From positions 28,607,631-28,671,630 of the forward strand of contig NC_089315.1 in assembly GCF_036669915.1 (NCBI RefSeq): DNA of 64,000 nt, written 5' to 3'. The notes beneath the pieces were generated by a model. The model worked only from the letters and a program-made list of their open reading frames with translations. It was not told the origin of the DNA and did not search any database. A program made the position numbers and the translations under genes. Source of the stretch: Pocillopora verrucosa (taxonomy: Eukaryota; Cnidaria; Anthozoa; Scleractinia; Pocilloporidae). This document shows, piece by piece, positions 47,261-57,455 of this stretch (positions are counted from its first letter, which is position 1; every line of letters begins with the position of its first letter).

Positions 47261-50200
47261 TCAAGCATAATGCCTGTAGGCCTCAAAGGACTCCAAACTC
47301 TTTGCAGACTTGTCATCGTTACTCTTTGCCTTTCCTCTTTTGGGCGGGTTAAGGATTTCAGAACAGCCTTCCTTCTTGGGTTCTTTGACGCATTCGACAT
47401 AATTTTCGATGTGTTCTTCAAGAAAGGCGAGTGGTGAAGAACCTTGACTCAATACCTGAGAAATAAGTTAAAGAAAAGCTTTTAATTTGGACTGTGCGAG
47501 CAGATATTTGTCAGTTTTATTTAGTTCTGTAACGAAATGAGGTGCATAAACATTTAGGCCCTTTACTAGTAAAAGAGAAAATGTGGCTGCAGAAATGGAA
47601 CAATTTAGGATATCAGACTAAACAAATAAAACAAACGAAATAAAAAATAAATTAACAGACAAGAAAAAAAAGTCCCAGCATTTTGCAACCACGACTCACA
47701 GAAAAAAATAAATTGACTGAGGATACTTTTTCTCTACCTCGTATAACGACGATAAATCCAAATCCAAATCATTATGTGTATCATATTATGTCTATTTTGT
47801 TATTCACCTGGTAGTGGAAGTCTTTGAGATCGAAGTCTTTACTCAAAGCAGTTTTTGCATGATCTCTATTTTTAGAAGGGCTATCCTGCCAACCATGTAC
47901 GCGGTCGACTGGCCTGGCCAGCTCTGATAACGTGTTACCTGTTACATAGAAGAAATAATATCATAAAATTCTAATTTTTTTGCGAGAGCATATCACAGTG
48001 ATTACTAGATCGCGGCCACTCTGAATCGTTTGCGGCATGCAGTTTCCTTAATAAGTATCTAAATCTGTTTCATCTTTCTTGGCAATGTGCAGTGCAAGTG
48101 TTAAACACAATAACAGCTCTGCAATGTCCGTCTAGTGCTCGAAGTAACTTCCTTGCACATCCACTTCGTTGTGGGACGATGAAGGAACGTGACCTTATGA
48201 ATTCTGCTATGGAATTTATGACAAGCTCTGACTTCACTTCGCCTTAACTACTTATAATGCCAACGTAGGAAGTATGGACTCAGCGGAGTATTCGTTTGCA
48301 TCACGAGATCGCATCAATCCCTGAGTGGGTTGCAGAGAAAGTACAAGGAATAGAGGAGAGAAAAGTCAAGCTAGCAAATGAACGCTGCAAGAGCACTGTA
48401 AACTATCTCATCCTTTTACCCTTGAGCCGAAAACACTCTCCTCACCTCTTTACGAGTGAAGTCAGAGTCATCCCAAGCGTTATCGACGAATAACTTGATA
48501 GCTTCGTCTCTTTTCATTCCTGTGTAGTGGAGTCCTGTGTCTACGATCAGTCTTACTGCTCGCCAGATCTGAAAACGCAGAAACGTCAGCATCGATACTT
48601 CTACGAGGTGACTTTCTCTCTACCGGATTTTCGAGTGCTGGTTTTCGCGGAGGGAGCAAAACGGGAGAACCCAGGACAAATCCCTGGAAGGCAAAGAGAA
48701 CGGAACAAACCCAACCCAGATATGACGTGAGTTCAGGGACTCGAGTCCAGGGTACAGCGGTGGGAGACAAGCGCTTCCATCCATGCGCGATCTCCAGTTC
48801 AACTATCATTTTATCATTTTCTTGATTATCGTCCTTACTAACCTGCCATTTCAGCATGCCATACTTTTTCAGTGGTCTTCCATCGTAGACATCAGTATCG
48901 TCTGATATTAATGGATTTTCAGCATATAGACTCCATCCTTCCAAAAACGCCGTGTAGTATGTCTTGGAGCTTAACCAACTGATTGTACCTCCACAGGTGT
49001 CTTTAAAGTGCTCTCTATTCCCTTGGATCTACCACAGTAAAAATTGTAAGTGACATCTGAAATGATAAGAACTGTCTGAAAGAAAGTCGAATTGCAGGAA
49101 TTTCAAAAGTAAACCAAACAACCCGACTTGTTGTAAAAAGATTTAGTTGTGCTACACCCGCGAGGTAGCTCTTTGCAAACTGTTCCAAGGTCAAATTGCA
49201 TTTTGAGGTGTTAGATTTTGGGAAAGGAGGATATACAGATCATCGGAGAACGAATATTAACCTCAACTTGACTCGGGAATCGAATTCAGGTCACAGTGAA
49301 CCCAATGGTCATGCATTGTGCATTCAGACTTTCAGAACCAAGTCGTCTCAAAATAATTGAAAAATAGTCAAAGCGTTTAAAAACGCATACCTCATTTTTG
49401 GTAAAGTTTTAAAAAAAATGATAAATCAACAGTATACCCGTATTAAAATAACCTTCGAGTTCGAAAAGTTATGACTTTCCCTTCCCCTTTCTGTGCCTTT
49501 TCAACTCTCTAGTAATTTCACCATGTAAGTTAATTTGGTTACCAACAAAAGAGGACACAAAAGCATATCTTGAAAAAAAAAACAACAACAACAACAACAA
49601 ACGTAAATTTAGAAATTTTCACCTGGATATGGTGACCTGGACGAGCTTCATGGGCATTGACACTCCACTCAGAAAACCTTGGCCCCAGTCTATCCAGGAA
49701 GAAAGGAATGTTGTAATGGGCAGGCTTTGTGCACATTGAATCACTTGCGTCGTAGCTCTGTATACCACTGGATGGGTTCAGGTCTGGTCTTAGTTCTACA
49801 GGACAGTTGGGTGTTGAGTGTTTGTCTCCAGCGAAGTAAAACATGTCGGTAATTTTAGGGTACAGCATACTCATAACCTATATCAACAAAAGAATAATCA
49901 TGTTGAAAAGGGAAATTACAAAGACCATTAAAAAAAAAGAAAAAGCTTGTGAAAGTTAAAGGTAAGACCAAGAAAACTGCCTCACATGAGAAACCTGACG
50001 GAAATAAAACCAATGCAAATGGGATTTTAATTCTAGGGCTAAATCCACTGTCAGACAATTGTAATAGATGTAAAGTTATAGAGTTGATGGAATGGAGAAT
50101 TAAATGACAGTTAATAACAGCTTCTAACAGATTGGTACCAATTTAATCATTTTAGACCGACTGCATAACGTTGTTGTTCATCAATTTTGGAACAAACAAG

Positions 50201-53200
50201 ACAAAAAGTACAAATCACTTCATACCGATCTGGCCTCCGTAAACCATTTTTCAAGGGTTTTCCATCTGGTCGGACAATATTTCTTAGCACCTTCGATATT
50301 GCTACATTTTGCGTGAGCATCCTCGTCAGATTCGTTTTTAGGAAAAGCTTCATCATTGAAGTATTCGTCAGTAGAGTTGAGTTGTTCCTTGAATTTCTTG
50401 ATCGCTGTAGTTTCGTTATGTTCTCCAGTAGCACTTTTGGCAGCCTCCACAGCCTATGTAGAAGCAGTGGTAAGTTATTAAAAGTTCTCTAAGGATGCTC
50501 TTTTAGTTCTTCGTTCCAAACCCGTACCATTTCATAGATCACTTACACACAAAATTTTACCTCTATTCAAGAGAACATTGGCTTTAGCATATCTTGCCTC
50601 ATAGCATAAAAGCTTTCATCATATGGCAAGGTGGTCGAGCGCTCTAACTGCTGCTTTATTGGTCGAGATCTTGCCATATCGGACCGTTTCCAAGGAAACG
50701 GCAATACGCCGTGTATTTTCTTGTTCTTCATGAAAGCTGGCAACTTCAGAATAAACAAGTTGATTCCGAGAGCCATATATAAACTACTTGCTAACCTCGC
50801 TTGCCTGAACTGTTCTAGGAAATATTTGTCCGCGAACGGTCGTTTTTTTTCGTGCTGCCACGACCTCGGGCCCATATTCCCCTGTGCGGCCTTAACGCTC
50901 AGATAGTAAGAAACTAATCACATTACTCGGTTTTTCTGTCATTTGCAATTATTCGAAATGTTCATCACCCATCGTGAAACTCTTCTCTGTATACAGAGAA
51001 TGGAAGGGGAGATTTGCTGAGAACTGTGCAGCTTGTCAATTCGATCAGTTAATGGTCTCCACTAATAATCCTAACTGTAACTCTAAAAAAAAGTGAGAAA
51101 AACTCTCAAAGAACCCTCCTAAAGAGTCTTTTTCGCCGAGAACTTGATTTCAAATCTGCAAAACACATACCAACGGGTAGAGCATTTTTAACTGCTCCCA
51201 TCCCAGCCTGTGCACATCCATCGGCGTCATATCATTAGTCGTGAAATATGGTAAGATCATAGCGTATGCTTCAGAACCGTTCAACCTGTCACCGTTAGAT
51301 AGTTCTGGATTTGTTGGCCAAGATGTATTTTCCTTTCCATCGTACCAAACGTGAGCTAAAGGTAGAGAGGCCAATCCACTGGACACGTTACTTGGAACGC
51401 AGTAGCGGTAATGTTCGTACTGAAGATACCTATGGGACAGTACTTTGTACTTAGTGGTAAAGCATGCTTCGAAACCATAGTTAAATTTCAGTGGTTTTTA
51501 TAGATACTTTTCAATGTTTGAGATCAAGCCGTTTGATCTTCAACAATTAAAAAGTATCTATAAAAACCACTACAACTCACCTCGTTTAATTGGCCATCAT
51601 TAAAGAGTTACTTCAGCTGTGTAAAGTCATTACATTAGCCAATTTACATTATCGACTCAGTGGATAAAAATGACCCTTCTTTTAATACCTTTCATGCACG
51701 CAGCTCCGCACTCTCTTCAGAAACTTACCCCTTTATTCATACTGTTTGGTTGCTCAGTATAATAATTACAAGCTTACTACTTAGAATGATCAACACATAA
51801 TGAGAACCACCAAAGCATTTTTAGTGCTAGTTTTACCCAAAAAAAGGTATGGTTGTGTGGAGTCGTCAAAACATAGGTTTGTGTGATCATTCTAAGTTCT
51901 TCTGCTTTACCTTAACAGTTCCGTCATTGGCTTTCCCATGTACTCCACAAGGTATTCACTTAAGGACTCATTCACCGTCATTCCATTATGGCTACTCTTC
52001 CATTGGCTTTTCATTTCGTCCGTGATTTTACTATAATAATCACTATTAAGAGCTTGGCTGACGTATTTCTCATACAACACACCTGTAAATTTGAGAAAAA
52101 CAAATTGTTTTAAAATTAACGGTACGAATTTTACCAGTAAAACGTCCGAAATTGGATCTTCTTTGTTGTAATTCGCTCCTTAATTGGTCGACAAAACTCG
52201 CGCGTTTCTCTCCACCAATCGGAGAGAAAGTAGGAACCAATCGCTTCTTCATAGTCAGCTCCGTTTTTCGCGCTTCAAGTAGAATGAAAGTTTTTACTTC
52301 GAGGTCTTTTTGGATCCTTACGACAATTCCCTCGTTTTAACAAATCATTGGTTCTGGTTTCAGGCCCTCAATGGAAATTCAATATATATATATATATAGA
52401 TAGATAGATAGATATATTTATAGATATATATATATATATATGCAGTTATATATAGATATAGATAGATATTGGCCCCCGTATAGCCGCTAACTATGGCTTT
52501 AAATGCAGGCGTTTAGTTTTAACTTGTAAGACTCCCTCAAGAAGTCTATGACAGTTAGACGAAACGCGTCGGAGAATAGAGAAGTTTTACAACTACTGTT
52601 TGCAGAGCGCTACTCGCTAGCTCAGTTTAAGGAGTATTGATTTAAAAAATTATTGAAAAAGTTGTTTGGAAAAATTGTTTATAGAATAATTTAAAAAGTT
52701 AAAAAAATTTGTTAACAAAAAATATAATTTAAAAAAATAATGAGAAAATTCGGTAAAAAATTATAAAAAAATAACACAAATTTTAAAAATTTTAAAAAAA
52801 GGAAGAAATTGTTTAAAAATCATTTTAAAATTTATTAAAAATAATTAAAAATAAACAACTGAGTAAAAAATTAGTAAAGAAACAAAAAATTCAGAAAAAT
52901 TAAAAAAAATTACGAAGATTAAATACATTTTAAAAAATAATGAAAAAATTAATGATTAAAAATAATTTAAAAAATAATTAAAATTAATGGTTAAAAAAAT
53001 TTAAAAACACTTTAAAAATTTAATTTAAAAAAACTAAAACTAATAATTAAAAAAAGTGATCAAAAATATTTTAAAAAATTAATTAAAAAAGTACGTCATT
53101 TTATTGTGGTTTCTCTTCCATTTGCTCTTCAATTTGTCCATGATTTTAACATAATAATCATCTTTAAGAGCTTGGCTGATGCATTTCTCATACAACACAC

Positions 53201-53492
53201 CTAGAAATTTGAGAAAAAAAATTGATTTAAAAAGCGGTACAAATTTTAAAACATCCGAAATTGCATCTTTTTTGTTTTAATTCGCACCTTCATTGGTCGA
53301 CGAAACTCGTGCGTTTCTCTCTACCAATCGGAAAGAAAGATAAGACAAATCGCTTCTTCATGGTCAGCTCCGGTTTTCGTGCTTCAAGTAGGACGACTGT
53401 TTTTGCTTCGAGGTCTATTTGGATCCTTACGACAGTCCCCTCGTTCTGACAAATCATTGGTTCTGGTTCCAGACTCTCGATGGAATCTCAAT

Positions 53493-53539
<47 letters not shown>

Positions 53540-55444
53540 GATCTATTTCACTATTTCAAGAGGTTGCTCAAGAGGAAGATCATGCAATGTTAATTAAATT
53601 ATGCTCATGGAGCGATCATTCTTCATCGCCTGGTGGATTTTGGTTGAACAACGCGAAGGACGAATATTTGGTCCGGCTATATCGGTTAACAAAAAAAGCC
53701 AGATCGATGTTTTCACCTAAAAGATGTGAAACCTTTTTGGTCTTTAAGCCTCTTTTTGAATGCACAAGGCATCACTTTTGTAAAAGGCGTACGAAATACG
53801 TCTTATCTGTTTTAAGCAACCCAAGCGGTGGGATTGTTTACACAACAATGAAGGTGCGATAACAAGAAAACTTGATCGTCAGGTTTTTCCTAAAGGTTTT
53901 CTGTTTCAAAAAAAATTACTTCAGTTTAGTATAACGACGGTATCTTCGCAAAATTTAACAGTCTTGAATTGTGTTTCTGTCACATCTAATTCGGCTACAC
54001 AAAAGCAGTCTTGTTTTCTTAAGACTTGACGTTTTAATAATTTGAAACACAAGCACGTTCTTTAAAACGCATAGAAGAACATAAATAACTTTTTCGGTTT
54101 AGATTTTCTCAGTTAGGAAACAAAGAGATAACTACTGCAACCGAGTTATGTTTTACTTTGTTGACTGATTACTTGATTGAAAATTATGCAGCTTGCTATA
54201 GTTTCAACTCTGTTGGATGAGGGGAAACTAGAACTCATTCATACATGCGTCTTACAGAATTATGTTCCATTCTGCGGTGGAATGAGGCACGTGTTGTTAT
54301 TCTGCTTTTGAGGTGGGATTACACTAATATACACTCTGACTAGTTAGTTAATTGCCTGGCCTTCATGGCCATTTCAGTAAGAAACATCAAGAAACTGCTG
54401 CTGTTTTACATAAACAATACTCTTGATCGGCGGAAACAAGTATCAAAATGAATTTCTCCTTGTTAGTGATGGAAACAAATCTAAGTTCAGCTTCACTTGG
54501 GTCATTTTGACAGAAGTGCAATCTTTGGCGAAATGAAAAGAAACAGAAAGTGCAAGCAATAAAATCAAGGCGCTTGAAGATATTTTTAGTTTGTAAGAAA
54601 GAACATTCCCATACCTCATTATAAATCAAAAATAAAACAAACCTGTTTCGTTTTTCAAAGCGATCTCCAGGAACCTATTTCTCAGTGCATTCCTTCCCGC
54701 TTCACAAGCATCTTGACTGTGAACCATACCGTGCAACTTTCCCATTTTCAGATTTTCTATGTATCTCAAAATTCCTTTCTTGTGAGTTTTCAGCTTCTCT
54801 TCTATAAGTTCTATATCCTGCAAGTTTTCTGGTTTTAGACTTCTCAGCAATCCTTGCAAATGCGCACCCAAGTTACAGATGACTTGTTGCCTCGGATGGC
54901 AGTAGAATGTTGGACCCATCATCCAATCTCCGGCGTAGAAATTCATGTCAAAAGGCTGACCGAATACAGTCTTCAAATAATGTTTCAGCTGTGATAGTGC
55001 TTTCCTTTCGCGTGGCTTGAGCTTTTTAGAGTCCACTTTTATTTCCTTGACCTCATTGTAGAGACTCCACGCTGCATCAGTAACACTTTTGATGTAATCC
55101 GGCGTAGGATTATATGATGTGTACTTCTTCTTGATTTCCTCTCGAGAGGCATCGGGGTCTTCCGGCAGCATGAAAGGATGTTTCTCATAATATGTCTTCT
55201 TTGCGCGCATAATGATCTCCTCTAGACGGATCCGTTTGGCTTCTTCAGAGTAGTCACAGAAGGATGATGCTGCGGGCGACGTCGATGTCGATGAAGCCTC
55301 ATTGTCAGTCTCCCCTTTCTTTTTGATTGCAAGCGCTATTAACACGATTCCTATGATCAATGCGATAGCAGCGATTGCAGTGAATAGGATAAGGAATATT
55401 CTACTCTTTGACCTATTCCCTCTCAATACAGTGTAGTCAGCCAT
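47261..55444 (-). CDS. DUF885 putative metallopeptidase, membrane-anchored (gene B), frameshifted
   Basis: Nine exons on the minus strand: 54643-55444 (ATG), 51911-52082, 51171-51429, 50226-50453, 49623-49877, 48843-49028, 48446-48568, 47808-47938 and 47261-47455 (stop). The first encodes a short tail and a membrane span (residues about 16-40), then the outer domain. HEARPGHH is at 563-570 and EGWSLYAE at 602-609 (Ser where A and C have Gly). Exon 8 lacks one base relative to gene C in a T run (47869-47873 on the plus strand: five T against six), shifting the frame and giving a stop at 47843-47845; about 706 residues result instead of 783. Sequence after the shift is intact in the other frame, so the change is recent or an assembly error. 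In B one exon (49623-49877) equals two in A. Confidence 0.85.
51490..51571. repeat. near-perfect inverted repeat (hairpin)
   Basis: About 38-bp arms start 'agtggtttttatagatactt' and end with its complement at 51571, around a GCCG-centred loop. It lies in gene B intron 2 just upstream of the 51590-51665 repeat, so it may be one end of a foldback element. Confidence 0.85.
52375..52450. repeat. (TA)n/(GATA)n microsatellite
   Basis: Tandem 'tata' then 'gatagata' tracts in gene B intron 1. A matching (AT)n tract at 53496-53537 ends the duplicated block, in the same relative place. Confidence 0.9.
52640..53095. repeat. AT-rich low-complexity tract of 'ttaaaaa' words
   Basis: About 450 bp is composed almost only of A and T in irregular 'aaaattaaaaaa' words with isolated G and C. 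It lies between the real gene B exon 2 and its duplicated fragment. Confidence 0.85.
53103..53203 (-). pseudogene. duplicated fragment of gene B exon 2
   Basis: On the minus strand an acceptor 'aaatttctag' is followed by an open frame matching the first ~33 residues of exon 2 (VLYEKCISQALKDDYY against VLYEKYVSQALNSDYY). Homology stops near 53103 at the AT tract, with no donor, so it is a truncated exon copy. The adjoining intron (to about 53480) is duplicated as well. Confidence 0.8.
53496..53537. repeat. (AT)n microsatellite
   Basis: About 20 AT dinucleotides in gene B intron 1. Confidence 0.95.
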
Positions 55445-56600
55445 GTATTCTACTTAGAAGCAACTCCAGAATACCTTGCCACTTTGGTCCACCTCATTTA
55501 CTCGTGTCGGATGGCTTTGAAGATCGAGGCATAGCACAATAAACGGTATTCATATTTTATTATTTAGCAGAATATAAAGTTGTGGGCAGGGCAGAGCATT
55601 GTTTTTACGCCTCTGTTGTCTACAGAAAGAATATTTACATAATTTAATTATTTTACTGCCGCTATATTGTGCAACTTGGCTCGCTTCAGCTGACTTGGAC
55701 AGTTGTTGATGTTACGGTTATATTTCATGCTCTAACAATTTGGGTAGTATTGTAAGTGAAATTACACCAGTCGCTGAAAAAGAGTCTATCTTTCGAGTTA
55801 TGTAATATATCAAAAACTCGTGCTTCTTGTTTCATCGAGGTATTCAGACAAAAAAATTCGCAGCATTCATTCTACATCAACGTTAGACGATGCGGTTAAT
55901 AAACCTGTTGATTATAAGTTAAAGGTTCACCGAATAATTAATACTGCATCTATGCTCGAATTTCAATTACGAAACCACAAGAAATCTGGCATTGAAATCA
56001 CTTGGCGCGATCTTATCATGGAGGCTAAAGTCTTCCATCGATCGGCTGAGCTTTCTATAGTTAAGGGATCCAATCTCGACCCCAAAAAGTCCTGGTATGT
56101 GCTAACGAGAAGTTAATGTGAAATCATCGATTCCGCGATGACTACAATACGTTCTGTCCCGCCAGCAGGTCTCAAGCGCCAACAGAGGCACCCCCAGCAG
56201 AGTTTCATGCTATTCAATCGAAGAGCGGTAACATGGCGGCCGATCTACGATTAGAACGTTCACGTTTTCGAGGAAGTTAAGATCGATTTCCAGCCTAAAT
56301 TTTTCAGAAGACGCTGTTTTTTCGCAGATGTCAGATTTACAGTTGAGATGAGTGTTGTTTTTGTGTTGTTTTTTCAGAAATTAGCTCTAATTTGCTGTAG
56401 CTGCGAATTTACTAACACGTACACCATTAATTAAGAGCGTTCAAGGAAAATGCATTTTTTTGGTTTACTAAACCAGGAATTAATTTTTTTTTGTATACTT
56501 GGGAAAGCTTCATTCTCATCAGTGTGAGATGAGCGAAAAATTTATTAACCTCGATGTGTAACCTTTCCCATAGAGTAGATCACATTTGTTTGTTTATCAA
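55445..56600. other. gene B upstream region
   Basis: The gene B promoter should lie just above 55444. A 98-codon frame at 55820-56116 (HRIINTASMLEFQLRNHKK, ending SWYVLTRS) lacks introns and recognisable homology; it may be an orphan exon. At 56231 'aacatggcggcc' resembles a YY1-type promoter word. Nothing firm. Confidence 0.35.
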
Positions 56601-56609
56601 TGAAGAAAA

Positions 56610-56727
56610 GTAAAATGGTTTCCGTGTTTACATAGCCTGATGTAAACACGCGGGAGGTTGGGAGAACACTCGATAAGCTGGTCCCGCGTGTTTACATCAG
56701 GCTATGTAAACACGGAAACCATTTTAC
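56610..56727. mobile_element. perfect 46-bp inverted repeat, foldback element
   Basis: Arms 56610-56655 and 56682-56727 are exact complements as read ('gtaaaatggtttccgtgttt' at one end, its complement at the other), separated by 26 bases. A related 'aaccgtgtttacatacgctc' and 'atgtaaaatggtttta' follow at about 56765-56800. This looks like a compact foldback/MITE insertion. Confidence 0.85.
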
Positions 56728-56929
56728 AATTCTTTTATAAAATAACTAATGAAAGAGGAACGAAAACCGTGTTTACATACGCTCATGTAAAATGGTTTTA
56801 TGGCCAATCAGAGCGCGCGTGCTATTTGAATTATTTTATAAATCTGAATACAGTGGTACGTTCAATCCCAAGTCAAAAATTTCACAGTGATCTGCAGCAC
56901 AACACTTTTCATCAACATCAACACGAGAC

Positions 56930-57455
56930 TGCTGTGAGTCCTATGAGCTTCAACAAAAAAGTTGTGTTCTTACAGTCATGTACAGCGAAAAATAGATTTT
57001 GGCTGAATCAATCGCGAGAGACTTGTCAAAATGAGTGGTCGGTTTTAATCTTTTATGACAAAGGCTTAAGTACCATTTCAAAGGCTAGTGTTATGCCCAT
57101 GACCGAAAAAAAAAGTTTGTTTTTAATCATACTTAACAATATTGTTTATTATAATTTTTTGGTGAGTCCTATGAACTGCAATAAAGAGAATTTATCAACT
57201 AAGCTACAATGCTTGTACATTTTGAATTAATGAGGTAAATAAAATCTATACTTACTCAGTTGTGTTCTTACATGTACAGTGAAAAATAGACTTTGGCTGA
57301 ATCGATCTTGAGAGACTTGTCAAAATGAGTGGTCAGTTTTTAACCTTTGATGACAAAGGCTTGAGTTACATTCCAAAGGCTAGTGATATGCCCATGACCA
57401 AAAAAAATTTGTTTTTAATCATACTTAACAATATTGTTTATTATACGTTTTGTTT
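56930..57455 (+). repeat. tandem duplication of about 200 bp, 300-bp period
   Basis: Positions 56962-57165 and 57262-57455 share 'gttgtgttcttac', 'tgtacagcgaaaaatagatt', 'gagacttgtcaaaatgagtg' and 'aacaatattgtttattata'. Roughly 90% identity. The 190-codon frame over the first copy (56658-57230) is not supported as a gene. Confidence 0.8.

Noticed and set aside
47198..47437. Plus-strand frames over the last exons of genes B and C (also 62275-62580)
   Set aside because: They are antisense to the conserved terminal DUF885 exon, which explains their conservation between the two sites.
50567..50906. Long frames on both strands inside gene B intron 3
   Set aside because: No resemblance to DUF885 exons and no matched splice sites; the 'tgctgccacgacctcgggcc' region looks like a dispersed repeat.
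56658..57230. 190-codon frame on the plus strand
   Set aside because: It begins inside a foldback arm and runs through a tandem duplication; the composition is not protein-like.
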